A DNA stretch of 64,000 nucleotides from positions 1 to 64,000 of the forward strand of contig JAPPNK010000011.1 in NCBI GenBank assembly GCA_028818695.1. Reading direction: 5' to 3'. This document shows, in pieces, positions 44,682-53,725 of the stretch. Both the position numbers and the translations under genes were made by a program. The first letter of the stretch is position 1, and the number at the start of each line of letters is the position of its first letter. Source of the stretch: Candidatus Poribacteria bacterium. Lineage in GTDB: Bacteria > Poribacteria > WGA-4E > GCA-2687025. A model generated the notes under the pieces. It worked only from the letters and a program-made list of their open reading frames with translations, did not search any database and had not been told where the DNA came from.

Positions 44682-47600
44682 AAATCGGCGCCGATAGACC
44701 AGTAATACCGCGGATCTTTGGCAATCTCCCATGCGGCGGCTCTCCATGCGGCATCGAATCGGAGGATGAACACGCCGAGGTTGAAACGCGCGCCGAAGCC
44801 TATCCCCGCCGCCAGATCGTCTATCGAATCCAACCGATCGGGACCGGAGGCATCGAACGCGGAGCCGGCGTCTATAAACAGGTTCCCCCCAATGCGCCTA
44901 AAAGCGATCGGCAGCGGCCACCCAAGGGCAAGCTGTTCAATCAGCTCAAACCGCCATTCAAGGTTGACGAGCAGAAACGAATCCCCAGTGTATTCGTATA
45001 GGTTAGACCCGCGCAGCGGTCCCTCAAAAGACGGAAAGAAGATGCTGTCGGCGCGCAGCTTCTCGTCAACGGCGCTGGAGATGCGCGGACTGATTTCCGA
45101 CCGCACCCCCCCAAGAAAGAAAGCTTGCGCATTTCGCCCGACGCTCATTCCGCCGGACAGACGCGCCGCAACGCTTTGCGTCTCCCCAATCGGAAAATAA
45201 TGCCGCCAATCCCCCTTGAAGGTGGCGAATTGCAAAAAGCGCTCCCCCGCGGCGGGGCTGGTGAAAAAGCTGAGACGCATGCGCTTCCCGTCCACAGGTC
45301 CGTACATCCCGTAACCAACCGTGTCCGCCACATACGCGAGCTCCATCGGCAGCATCGACTTGCGGTCTAGGGGCGTCTCTTCCACCTCTTGCCGCCCCGC
45401 TTCTCCAAACGGGCCAATGCGGTAGTAGTCATAAAACTGAATGCCGACAAGGTCGCGCTGAATCGCCTGATACCCGAAGCTGCCCTCCAAGCGGGAGTAG
45501 GGGCTGAACGGCCACTCCAAAAGCGCGCGAAAACCGATGTTCCGGTCGGCGACAAGGGCGACCCTGTCCCGCCTTTGAGGCTGATTTGCCAAAAAATATT
45601 CGCGCGTATGAAACCCGGCAATTCCGTAATTCCACCGCTCATGGAGCTGGGCGTATTGCACGAGCGCGTTTAGGTTCTTGATCGATGAGATCGACTGGTC
45701 GGTAACGATCAACAGCCGCTGATTTCCGAGCAGGTCGCTCATTGTCAGGTACGCCTGCCCGCTGAACCCGACGAAGCTGTTGATCTGCGTCGCAATGCCG
45801 AACGATTCGACGCTCATACGCGGGCGGTAGGCGCGCGGGCGGGTGTATTTCCGCTCTCTTTTCGTCTCCTTTTCGCTCTCCTCGTTCTCATCTCCGTCGC
45901 CTTCGATCAAGGTAGTAACCGTCCCTTCCTCGTCGCTCCTGTTCACAGGCAGGGGCGGATCGATCTCCGTCTCTTCAGAAGATGCCTCCGCCCCCTCGCA
46001 GAGAGACGCCGTTTCGTCCGTCTCAAGGTCCGATAAATTCGGCAATCTGGAGATCGAAGGCGGAAGATTCGGCGCGGCGGCTTCCGTCTCTTCCGCGTCG
46101 CCAGGCAGATCAATCGTCTCTTCGCTTTTTTCCTCTTTTTCCTCTTTTTCCTCCTGAGAAGCGTCCAGGGCGGCGGACGCGGCGGGGTCAAAGAGGCGCT
46201 TCGCCAGCTCCGTTTTTTCAGGCTGCGCTTTTCCTTCAAAGGAGCGCGGGTCGTCCATCAAAAAAATGTCGTATCCGCCCTCTTGAAACGCCGTGAAGGA
46301 AACCTTCGAGCCGTCCGCAGCCCAGTCCAGCTGCTGCGCGCCTGTCAGAGCGTCCGTCACAGGCCGCGCGTCGCCCCCCTCCAACCGCTTGAGATACATA
46401 TTCCCAACGCCCGAACGCTCCGACACAAACAGCGCCTCCCCGCCGTCCGGCGACCACGCAGGGTACATATCGTTCGACGGATGGTCTGTCAGGCGGATCA
46501 AACGGAGCGACTCCGCATCCAGCGCGTAGATGTCGTACTGCCCAAAACGGAACGGCGCGCTTTCGTCAAACTCAAGCGACTCGTCGGGCCGATCCGACGA
46601 AAACGCGAGCAGCCGTCCGTCCGGCGACCAGTCAGGGTCCCGCTCATCGTAAGGATCGTTCGTCAAGCGCGTCAAATCGCCGTCCGGCAGCTCTATCTTA
46701 TAGAGGTCCGACCAGCCGTTTTTCAAACCGACAACGACAATCTCGTTTCCATTCGGGTTCCAAGCGGGCGTGAACATCGCGTCCAGATCGAAGACGAATT
46801 CGCGCTCCACTTCCTCTTCGACGACGTCGTAGATAAAGAGCGCGTTGTGTCCGCGCATCTTGGCGACGACTGCAAGATGCGCCCCGTCCGGCGACCATGC
46901 CAGCCCTGGACGCAGCAGAAACAGCGACTCAAATTCAGGCGACTGCTCCCCTTCGATGATGCGCTCCGAGCGGCGCGTCTCAACATCCATCAGATACACA
47001 TCGGCAAAACCGCGCCTGGAGCTGATATACGCCAAGCGCGTCCCGTCCGGCGACAAACGCGCGCCGACATTCAGATAACCGCCGTCCTTTAAATGCTCCG
47101 TCATTTGGCGCGCAAACTCAACGGGGGACAGCCTTTCGGCGATCTCCGGCCAGTACTCTTTTTTAAGCCAGAGCCGCCATTCCCGCTCCAGCTGCGCCAT
47201 CGAAACGCCGAACGCCTCCCCCAGCGAGCGCTCCACATTGCCCCCGCTTTTGAGCGACTTCAAAAAACGCCCGATCTTGTCCCGCCCGTATGTGAGCGCA
47301 AGGTAGCGGTACAACGCCTGCCCGCCCTTATAAGCGAAGACGCCGTACAGCATCTGCTCAATCGGCGGCAGATAGTCGGAAATGACAGCGTCTCTCAACA
47401 CATTGTCCGCGTTGATGTCCCATCCCAGCGACTCGAATTCCGCCACACCCTCTACCACCCAAAGCGGCAGCGACATGAGGCGGTTCAACGCCATAGACTT
47501 CAAGCTGCCCGACCTGAACATTTTGAACTGAACGGCATGGACAAGCTCATGATGGATCACATGCCGCATCCGCTCATAGGAGCCTTCGTAAGGGATGACA

Positions 47601-47959
47601 ACTCGGCTTCGGTTGAATTCGGTAAAACCGCCGACCCCTTCCGTGATGCGCCCGCCGATGACGTTCGTCTCCGAAAAGGAGTTGTGGGAGTTGTAGATGA
47701 TGAGCGGGATCGCGCCCTCCACCTCAAACCCCCAAGCCTCTTCCAGCTGGTCTAACGCCTGCTCGGCGGCGCGGGCGGTGAAACGCGCGAGCCAGTCGGA
47801 ACCTTTTGGAAAGTAGATCTCCACCCGATTCGAGCGAATCGTTTGCCACTCATGTTGAGAGTAGTTCACCTTGTTTTTGCCGAACGTCTGCGCGTGGAGC
47901 GGAACGGCATACCAGAGCGGAAGGACAAGCAGAGCCAGAACGGCGCCAACGCGCTTCAT
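44678..47959 (-). CDS. Peptidase-MA-like / TolB-propeller / Omp85-like barrel fusion protein
   Basis: 1093 residues, signal peptide at 1-23. Residues about 40-270 form a gluzincin-like peptidase domain with HHELVHAVQF (HExxH at 137-141) and WVVEGVAEF (167-175) supplying a third ligand. About 290-590 hold WD40/PD40 blades (RLSPDGTRLAYISSRR, DPDWSPDGRLLAFSSDR, YPAWSPDGGEALFVSER). About 610-740 form an acidic Glu-rich linker with three EEK repeats. The C-terminal ~350 residues form an Omp85/BamA-like barrel (GGNLFIDAGSAFDAS, GIGFGARFNLGVFILRFDAAW). An outer-membrane protein with a periplasmic peptidase and propeller is implied. It overlaps the polyferredoxin gene by ATGA. Confidence 0.85.
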   Translation of the reverse strand: MKRVGAVLALLVLPLWYAVPLHAQTFGKNKVNYSQHEWQTIRSNRVEIYFPKGSDWLARFTARAAEQALDQLEEAWGFEVEGAIPLIIYNSHNSFSETNVIGGRITEGVGGFTEFNRSRVVIPYEGSYERMRHVIHHELVHAVQFKMFRSGSLKSMALNRLMSLPLWVVEGVAEFESLGWDINADNVLRDAVISDYLPPIEQMLYGVFAYKGGQALYRYLALTYGRDKIGRFLKSLKSGGNVERSLGEAFGVSMAQLEREWRLWLKKEYWPEIAERLSPVEFARQMTEHLKDGGYLNVGARLSPDGTRLAYISSRRGFADVYLMDVETRRSERIIEGEQSPEFESLFLLRPGLAWSPDGAHLAVVAKMRGHNALFIYDVVEEEVEREFVFDLDAMFTPAWNPNGNEIVVVGLKNGWSDLYKIELPDGDLTRLTNDPYDERDPDWSPDGRLLAFSSDRPDESLEFDESAPFRFGQYDIYALDAESLRLIRLTDHPSNDMYPAWSPDGGEALFVSERSGVGNMYLKRLEGGDARPVTDALTGAQQLDWAADGSKVSFTAFQEGGYDIFLMDDPRSFEGKAQPEKTELAKRLFDPAASAALDASQEEKEEKEEKSEETIDLPGDAEETEAAAPNLPPSISRLPNLSDLETDETASLCEGAEASSEETEIDPPLPVNRSDEEGTVTTLIEGDGDENEESEKETKRERKYTRPRAYRPRMSVESFGIATQINSFVGFSGQAYLTMSDLLGNQRLLIVTDQSISSIKNLNALVQYAQLHERWNYGIAGFHTREYFLANQPQRRDRVALVADRNIGFRALLEWPFSPYSRLEGSFGYQAIQRDLVGIQFYDYYRIGPFGEAGRQEVEETPLDRKSMLPMELAYVADTVGYGMYGPVDGKRMRLSFFTSPAAGERFLQFATFKGDWRHYFPIGETQSVAARLSGGMSVGRNAQAFFLGGVRSEISPRISSAVDEKLRADSIFFPSFEGPLRGSNLYEYTGDSFLLVNLEWRFELIEQLALGWPLPIAFRRIGGNLFIDAGSAFDASGPDRLDSIDDLAAGIGFGARFNLGVFILRFDAAWRAAAWEIAKDPRYYWSIGADF

Positions 47960-48567
47960 TCAAAACGCCTTTCGTTTGAGGCGAGCAGGCGTCTTGGGAC
48001 AACCTGTACCGCCTTTGGTTCAGTTGGGCAAACCTCTTGACAGACGCCGCAGCCGACGCATGTCAAGGCGCGAACCCGTATGCGGTTTTCCGGGTCAATG
48101 TCAAGAACTGTAACGCCGTCCTCATGCAAAGGGCATACGCGGATGCATTCGATGCAGTCCTGCCCGTGCGACCGAATGCACGTTTCATGGTCGACTTTGG
48201 CGGTTCCCATGCCGAGCGCGGTTCGTTCGCGCGGGCCGAGGGCGCCGCTTGGGCATGCGGACATGCAGGCAAGATCAACGCAGACGACGCAGGGCTGATC
48301 GGCGGGGTTGATGTAGGGCGAACCGTCCGCTTCAAAGGCGAAGATCGCGTCGGCGGGGCATGCCTTGACGCACTCGCCGCTGCGGTCGCAGGTTCTCAAA
48401 AAGGCGTCGTCGTCTTCCACGCTCGGAGGGCGCGTCCAGCTGTCGGACGCGGCGTCCTTTCGGCGAGATTCGGGGCGGCCCTCCTCTAAGCCCTGTTTGA
48501 ACGCGACCACAGGGCGCGCCAGCTCCCGCGCCAACTGACGAAAAAAATCTCGGCGCGCGTTTTTCAT
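47956..48567 (-). CDS. Polyferredoxin-like 4Fe-4S protein (NapF/MauM type)
   Basis: 203 residues with 16 cysteines in four cluster motifs: TCDRSGECVKACPADAI, CVVCVDLACMSACPSGAL, CIRSHGQDCIECIRVCPL and CVGCGVCQEVCPTEP, so it probably holds four [4Fe-4S] clusters and passes electrons. The N-terminus (KNARRDFFRQLAREL) resembles a Tat-like or NapG/MauM start but lacks a hydrophobic core, so it is likely cytoplasmic. It is coupled by ATGA to both neighbours. The redox partner is unknown; the context (sugar isomerase, barrel protein) gives no clue. Confidence 0.88.
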   Translation of the reverse strand: MKNARRDFFRQLARELARPVVAFKQGLEEGRPESRRKDAASDSWTRPPSVEDDDAFLRTCDRSGECVKACPADAIFAFEADGSPYINPADQPCVVCVDLACMSACPSGALGPRERTALGMGTAKVDHETCIRSHGQDCIECIRVCPLHEDGVTVLDIDPENRIRVRALTCVGCGVCQEVCPTEPKAVQVVPRRLLASNERRFE

Positions 48568-49433
48568 TTGCCCTTGCGCTCCTTGCCGTCCTCTACAAGA
48601 GAGCGAAGAAGCGCGACTCCCTTCTTCATATCCTCAATCTGCTCTGGGCCGGCAATCTCCCGCTCAATCGTGATATACCCGTCAAACCCGATCTGTTTCA
48701 GCTTGTCGACAAACCTGTCCATCCCAACATCCCCTTCGCCAAGGGGCGTCTCCGTCCCCCATGTTTCGCCCGGATGCTCCGACCAAGAGGCGTCTTTAGC
48801 GTGGACGCTGACGATATGCTCCTTCACCGTCTCCATCGCCGCGATCGGCTCGCCGCATCCATAAAGGATCATGTTCGCCGGGTCGAAGTTCACCTTCAGA
48901 TTTTGCCTGTCGACCGCTTTCAAAAAGTGGAGAAGCGCCTCGCCCGTCTCTTGCCCTGTTTCTAGGCTGAAGACCTGTCCATTCTGGGCGCAGTAGTCGG
49001 CAATCTTGCGCATCGTCTCGACCATCGCTTGAAAGAGCGGGTCCTCCTCGTCATGCGGAATGAAGCCGATGTGCGCGGCGACAGCGTCCACGCCCAAGCC
49101 CTTCGCAAATTCGGAGATGGCGTACGTTTTTTCGATGCGTTCCGCGCGCGTCTCTTCGGGAACATATCCGACCGTCTGCTTCACCGTCGGGATGTCCGCA
49201 TAACTCTCCCCCTCAAAGCCGCAGAAGACGGTCGTGACGCGAATGCCTGACTCTTCGATCCGCTTTTTAAGGCTCATGAACCCGTCGCCTGCCAGAAACT
49301 CGTCCGGCGGGCAACCGAGCTGTACGTTGTTGACGCCGACCGCCTTCGCCTTTTTCAGCTGCTCATCGGGCGTCAAATGCTCCTGACCTGGGTGATCCCC
49401 CACCGCTACGCTGAGCATGATGCCGATTTCCAT
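48564..49433 (-). CDS. Sugar phosphate isomerase/epimerase (xylose-isomerase-like TIM barrel)
   Basis: 289 residues of the AP-endonuclease-2/xylose-isomerase-like fold. Seen: EIGIMLSVAVGD at the N-terminus, GVDAVAAHIGFIPHDEEDPLF, QVFSLETGQETGEALLHFL, LKVNFDPANMILYGCGEP (metal Asp), IVSVHAKDASW (metal His) and GYITIEREIAGPEQ (metal Glu), the standard set for a Mn/Zn-dependent enzyme on a sugar or inositol. AAAGGA 8 bases before the ATG, in a leader almost identical to that of the small gene upstream. Specificity unknown. Confidence 0.87.
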   Translation of the reverse strand: MEIGIMLSVAVGDHPGQEHLTPDEQLKKAKAVGVNNVQLGCPPDEFLAGDGFMSLKKRIEESGIRVTTVFCGFEGESYADIPTVKQTVGYVPEETRAERIEKTYAISEFAKGLGVDAVAAHIGFIPHDEEDPLFQAMVETMRKIADYCAQNGQVFSLETGQETGEALLHFLKAVDRQNLKVNFDPANMILYGCGEPIAAMETVKEHIVSVHAKDASWSEHPGETWGTETPLGEGDVGMDRFVDKLKQIGFDGYITIEREIAGPEQIEDMKKGVALLRSLVEDGKERKGK

Positions 49434-49446
49434 GAGCGCGTCCTTT

Positions 49447-49536
49447 CTAATCTTTCTTTTTCTTTTTTCCGTTCAGTCCGTCAAAAATAACGATCCACGC
49501 GCCGGCGGCGATGAGCAGCATCAACCATAATTCCAT
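49447..49536 (-). CDS. 29-residue single-span membrane peptide
   Basis: MELWLMLLIAAGAWIVIFDG then LNGKKKKKD: one hydrophobic helix with a lysine-rich tail that should stay in the cytosol. AAAGGA lies 8 bases before the ATG. It fills the gap between the PolX-like gene (20 bases away) and the isomerase gene (13 bases away). The initiation region matches that of the isomerase gene at 18 of 20 bases. It is too small for family assignment. Translation is supported by the ribosome site and hydrophobic pattern only. Confidence 0.55.
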   Translation of the reverse strand: MELWLMLLIAAGAWIVIFDGLNGKKKKKD

Positions 49537-49555
49537 GAGCGCATCCTTTCCAATC

Positions 49556-51262
49556 CTACTCCCCGCTGGGCGCGTTCGCCGTTCCAAGCGTCTTGACGCG
49601 CTCCAAATCCCATGTGTTGATGACATGCCGCGGCTCAAGCCAAGCCCGCCGCGCTGTCATAATCCCGTACCGTATGTTCTCAAGCGTCGCCGCTCGGTGC
49701 GCGTCCGCGTTGATGGAGATGAGCGCGCCCGCTTCAACCGCCCGCCTGCAGTGTTCCGCGCTCAGGTCTAAACGCGCAGGCGAAGCGTTCAGCTCCAGCG
49801 CCGTGCCTGTCTCAACCGCTTTCTCGATGAGCGTCTCCATGCAGACGGGATACGGGTCGCGCCGTCCAAGCTGCCGCCCCGTCGGATGTCCGAGAACGCG
49901 CACAAACGGGTTCTCCATCGCCTTGCATAGCCGCTCCGTCTGCGCCTCCTCGGACAGGTTGAAGAGCGAATGCGCGCTTGCGACGACCCAGTCCAGCTTC
50001 TCTAAAATGCTGTCGGGGTAATCGAGCCTGCCGTTGGCGAGTATGTCCACCTCGCTTCCCGCCAGAAGCGCGATGCGCCCGTTCATTTTCTCGTTCGCTT
50101 CCCTCGTTTCGTCGATCTGCCGCATCAGCCGTTCGGCGCTGAGTCCGCCGGCGTAGCCTGATGAGCGGGAATGGTCGGTGATCGCTTGATATTCGCGTCC
50201 GAGAGCCGCTGCCGCTTCCGCCATCTCTTCGATGCTGTTGGCGCCGTCGCTTGCGTTCGTGTGGGAGTGGAGGTCGCCTCGATAGTCGCTTTCTTGAATG
50301 AGCGCAGGCAGACCGTCTCCATCCGCTTTTTCAACGGCGGCGCGCCCTTCGCGCATTTCCGGCGGAATGAACGGAAGATCCAGCTTCGCATAAACCTGCT
50401 CTTCGGAAAGGTTTCCCCATGCGCCGTTGTCGTTGAGCGGCGGGAGACCGCGGGATTCGGCGCGTTCGTTCAGGGCGTCCAGATGCTCCGCGTCAGCCGT
50501 CTCGCGCAGCCAGACGGCATGGAACGATCCAGGGGCGGCAAACGTCACAACCGCAGGGAATCCGCCGGCGATCGTTCCTTTAACAACTTCTCCAACGGCG
50601 GAGCTCTCAAAGCCGATCTTTTGAAGCGCCTCTGCCGCTTGATCCGTTTGCGCGGCTTCAGCCGTCACGCGGACGCCGACGCATGTCTCCCTTGCCCGCC
50701 GCGCCGCTCCTGAGACCTCCGCCTGCGGCGCTCCGCTCTCTTTCAAGGCTTCCGCCATCTGCGCGCCGACGGACAGCGCCTCTTGCAGCGGCCGTTCCGT
50801 TTTGCGCCGGCGAAAGCGCGCGATGCCGTCTCGAAACACGCCGACCGTTTTTGCTGTAAAGCCCTTCATCTTTAAAAAGCTGCCGTCGTCAAGGGCTGCC
50901 TCCAGCTGTTCAATGCTCGCAATCTGCCGCTCTTTGTAGAGGCGCTGCGCCGTTTTCATCCCTAGCCACGGTATCTCAAGCAGGTCCAGCGCCGTCGCGG
51001 GTACCTTCTCTTCAACCGCCTTCCGCTTGTCGCATTCGCCCGTTTCAAGCAGCTGGAGAATCGTCTTGGCGGTGGAGGCGCCGACGCCCTTGATCTCGTT
51101 CAGTTTCCCCGCCTGCGCGATGGACGCAATCGACTCGTCCAACCCCTCAATCGCGTCGGCAACGCGCGCCAAACTGCGGGCGCGGTACACATCTTCCCCG
51201 GCAATCGTCATCAGATCTGCCAGCCCGCGCAGCTCTTGCGCCAGTTCGTCGTTCGTCATCAT
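49556..51262 (-). CDS. PolX-like protein with HhH and PHP domains, polymerase site degenerate
   Basis: 568 residues in the order of bacterial family-X polymerases: an 8-kDa/HhH part (about 1-80, with GKLNEIKGVGASTAKTI), fingers/HhH (IPWLGMKTAQRLYKE), a palm region, and a C-terminal PHP phosphoesterase. In the palm, where active enzymes read GS..RR.....GDID, this one has SGAARRARETCVGVRVTAEA (about 184-203), with no Asp pair, so DNA synthesis is unlikely. The PHP site is intact: DLHSHTNASDG, ITDHS, GSEVDI, ASAHS, GHPTGR, INADAH. A DNA repair 3'-5' nuclease is the best reading. ATG 51262 follows AGGGA by 9 bases. Confidence 0.85.
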   Translation of the reverse strand: MMTNDELAQELRGLADLMTIAGEDVYRARSLARVADAIEGLDESIASIAQAGKLNEIKGVGASTAKTILQLLETGECDKRKAVEEKVPATALDLLEIPWLGMKTAQRLYKERQIASIEQLEAALDDGSFLKMKGFTAKTVGVFRDGIARFRRRKTERPLQEALSVGAQMAEALKESGAPQAEVSGAARRARETCVGVRVTAEAAQTDQAAEALQKIGFESSAVGEVVKGTIAGGFPAVVTFAAPGSFHAVWLRETADAEHLDALNERAESRGLPPLNDNGAWGNLSEEQVYAKLDLPFIPPEMREGRAAVEKADGDGLPALIQESDYRGDLHSHTNASDGANSIEEMAEAAAALGREYQAITDHSRSSGYAGGLSAERLMRQIDETREANEKMNGRIALLAGSEVDILANGRLDYPDSILEKLDWVVASAHSLFNLSEEAQTERLCKAMENPFVRVLGHPTGRQLGRRDPYPVCMETLIEKAVETGTALELNASPARLDLSAEHCRRAVEAGALISINADAHRAATLENIRYGIMTARRAWLEPRHVINTWDLERVKTLGTANAPSGE

Positions 51263-51326
51263 CAATCAGCGTCCCTCACCCTACATATCTTAACGTTCAA
51301 CCGCGCCGTTGGCAACCCGCCTGCGC

Positions 51327-52094
51327 TCATTCCACAGCGCCCCGCAGATCGTCTAGCAGCCGCCGATAGAACAGCGAGACAGCGGTCGCGTCCACATACG
51401 CGGCGATATACTGAACGCCGATGGAATGGAGCCAGCCAGCCATGTTGGCGTCCTTGGCGTAGGAGCCGACGAAACGCCCGGCGTCCCGCGCTTTTTGGGC
51501 GCATGACTCTAGGGCGCCGCGGACGCGCGGATCGTCCACCTGACCTGTGACGCCGAGCGACTGCGACAGGTCGTAGGGACCGAGGAAGATAACGTCAATG
51601 CCGTCCGTTTCCAGTATTTCGCCGATGTTCTGAACCGCCTCCATCCCTTCGATATGGACGACGGTCATCTGCTGGGCGTTGCATCGCTCTGTGTGGTCGG
51701 GCGATCCGACATAGCCGCCCGCGCGGGTGAAGATGGAGACGCCGCGCTGTCCGAGAGGGGCGTATTTGGCAGCTTCAACGACCCGCTCCGCTTCGACTTT
51801 AGACCCGACCTGCGGGACCTGGACGCCCGCGGCTCCGATGTCGAGCGCGCGCAGGATCAGCTCAGGGCGGTTGTCAGATACGCGGATGATCGGCGCCGCG
51901 CCGCCGCATTCCGCGCCGCGTATCAGCTCCTCGCATGTTTGGTAGGTTAAGGGACCATGCTCCATGTCGAGTATGACAAAATCGAGACCCGATAAGCCGA
52001 GCGCTTCGACGACCGTTGCGCTTGGCAGAATGCAGAAGGTTCCGAAGGCGGTTTTTCCCGCCTCCAGCGTTTTTCGTAAGCCGTTTTCTTTCAA
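51327..52094 (-). CDS. HpcH/HpaI-family aldolase
   Basis: 255 residues; the class II pyruvate aldolase family cleaves hydroxy-oxo acids such as 4-hydroxy-2-oxoheptanedioate with a divalent metal. DFVILDMEHGPLTYQ (metal Glu/Asp and His), GAAGVQVPQVGSKVEAERVV, IDVIFLGPYDLSQSLGV and a late AKDANMAGWLHSIG match. The start is TTG with GGAGG four bases upstream; the longer ATG-initiated reading adds 18 residues before the family N-terminus (LKENGLRKTLEAGKTAFGTF). It starts 185 bases from the divergent small gene. True substrate unknown. Confidence 0.85.
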   Translation of the reverse strand: MKENGLRKTLEAGKTAFGTFCILPSATVVEALGLSGLDFVILDMEHGPLTYQTCEELIRGAECGGAAPIIRVSDNRPELILRALDIGAAGVQVPQVGSKVEAERVVEAAKYAPLGQRGVSIFTRAGGYVGSPDHTERCNAQQMTVVHIEGMEAVQNIGEILETDGIDVIFLGPYDLSQSLGVTGQVDDPRVRGALESCAQKARDAGRFVGSYAKDANMAGWLHSIGVQYIAAYVDATAVSLFYRRLLDDLRGAVE

Positions 52095-52279
52095 GACGCC
52101 TCCTCCAAAGAAGTGAACGCATCCGATTCCCGCAAACCGAGACGACACAACGCCTCAATTATCCATATCTAACCGCCCTCCGCTATCGTCTCCCGCATTG
52201 AGCATTGCCCCCAATTTAAACTCCAACTTCTGTTCATGGTATCATCAAGAGTGAACACCCCTCTATTTAGGAGCAGCAT

Positions 52280-52663
52280 ATGAATCTCGAATTTATACCG
52301 GACGGTTCTCCAGATTGCCCGTTGATCATTTTGTCATGGTCGGTTCCAGAGAAGGCTGAACAGCTGCGCCAAGAGCTGCGCCGATTGGCGTCATCTTCTG
52401 AAACGACAGCGGCGCTCCACTCTCTGCCTTTCATTGCGCCGGTTGAAGGATGTGAACTGTTAGCCCATGTCTCGGAGGAAGATGTCGGCGCGCGCCTCTT
52501 AGAAAACTCCGACAACCGCTTCACATGGAGCCTAACGCCCCAATCTTGGCAAGATGTGGTGGATTTATTGCATCCTATGACCCTCCCAAGCAGCTCCGGC
52601 TACCAATGGCTTGATGAAACGGGGGAGATTGAGATTCTCATCTCAACGCGCCGCAGCTGGTAA
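52280..52663 (+). CDS. Small protein of unknown function
   Basis: 127 residues, not recognised. No signal peptide or spans. NLEFIPDGSPDCPLIILSW opens it; the middle is acidic (VSEEDVGARLLENSDN), the end basic (STRRSW). Two Cys (C13 and C58) are far apart. AGGAG with 6-base spacing supports translation, and codon use looks like neighbouring genes. It stands alone between the divergent aldolase and the convergent alcohol dehydrogenase. Confidence 0.6.
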   Translation: MNLEFIPDGSPDCPLIILSWSVPEKAEQLRQELRRLASSSETTAALHSLPFIAPVEGCELLAHVSEEDVGARLLENSDNRFTWSLTPQSWQDVVDLLHPMTLPSSSGYQWLDETGEIEILISTRRSW

Positions 52664-52687
52664 CGGACGCGCGGCAAGGTTCAACGC

Positions 52688-53725
52688 CTATCGTAGAGAC
52701 GGATCCAGCGCCGCCTTGACGCCCCGCTGTCTGCGCGCGTATTGAACCGCCTCGTTCGCTTTGCTCAAAGAGAACCGGCGGGGCTTCAAATCGGACAGAT
52801 CGATCTCGCCGTCAACGATCATCTGCCGCGCTTCTTCCAGGCTTCGCCGCGTGAACGCCCATGAAGCGCGTAGCGAATGCCCCTGAAAATGCAGCCGCTC
52901 CAGGTCGATCGCAAGCGTCCGCCCCGCCGGCGCCAGCCCAAAAAAGTTGACGGAGCCGCCCCGCCCCGCCGCGCCCAACGCCTGCTGGACGGCATGTTCC
53001 GCTTCCGTCGCGCAGACGACAGAGTCGGCGCCGCCGTCTGTACGGGCGCGCAGCTCGGCGTAACCTTCCGCGGTCGGCTCCAGCGCCAATTCAGCGCCCC
53101 GCGCCAGCGCCTTTTCGCGCCGTTCCTTCACCGGTTCCACAACAAAAACGCGCGCCCCCGATTTCGCCGCCAGCTGCGTGAACAACAGCCCGATCGGACC
53201 CGCGCCCAGAATCGCTGCCGTTTCCCCGAAAGGCGCGTCATGAACTGCGTTCAAAACGCATCCAAGCGGCTCAACGAACATCAACCGCTCAGGCGGCGTC
53301 TCCTCTGGGACGCGCAGCAGCCCCCCCCGCTCCACAAGCGGCTTCGGCGCCGTCATATACTCGGCAAAACCGCCGTCGATATCATGCCCGATGCCGTAGA
53401 GACGCGCGCAGTATCGGTCCTGTCCGCGCCTGCATTCGCGGCATTCTCGGCATGAGATCATCGGGTTGACGCTGACGCGGTCGCCGACATGCGCATGCGT
53501 TGAGCGCGATTCAACGACGACAGCGGCGATCTCATGTCCAAGCGCGACGGGCGGCGAGTAGTCCGAGGCGCCGCCGTCGATGGCGAGCAGGTCGGACGCG
53601 CACACGCCGCACAGGTCGATTTTAAGCCGCGCCTCCCCTTCTGAAAGCGGCGGCAGATCTCTCTCTTCCAATACAAGGGGTCGGTTCGCTTCATTAAAAA
53701 GAACGGTCTGGTACCGCTGCGTCAT
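52688..53725 (-). CDS. Zinc-dependent alcohol/polyol dehydrogenase (MDR family)
   Basis: 345 residues. NAD(P)-dependent oxidation of an alcohol or polyol. Catalytic zinc Cys in CGVCASDLLAIDGG with GHEIAAVVVE, structural zinc Cys cluster CRECRECRRGQDRYC near 90-105, and Rossmann AAILGAGPIGLLFTQLAAKSGA near 165, followed by acidic E for the adenosine ribose (VFVVEPVKER), which favours NAD. Resembles sorbitol/threonine dehydrogenase subfamilies. It overlaps the upstream nitroreductase by ATGA as the last gene of the Sec-peroxiredoxin operon. Substrate unknown. Confidence 0.88.
   Translation of the reverse strand: MTQRYQTVLFNEANRPLVLEERDLPPLSEGEARLKIDLCGVCASDLLAIDGGASDYSPPVALGHEIAAVVVESRSTHAHVGDRVSVNPMISCRECRECRRGQDRYCARLYGIGHDIDGGFAEYMTAPKPLVERGGLLRVPEETPPERLMFVEPLGCVLNAVHDAPFGETAAILGAGPIGLLFTQLAAKSGARVFVVEPVKERREKALARGAELALEPTAEGYAELRARTDGGADSVVCATEAEHAVQQALGAAGRGGSVNFFGLAPAGRTLAIDLERLHFQGHSLRASWAFTRRSLEEARQMIVDGEIDLSDLKPRRFSLSKANEAVQYARRQRGVKAALDPSLR

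Noticed and set aside
46283-47092. 269-codon open frame opposite the propeller region
   Set aside because: Reverse-strand shadow of repeated WSPDG-type codons; the Arg/Val/Pro-rich product has no features.
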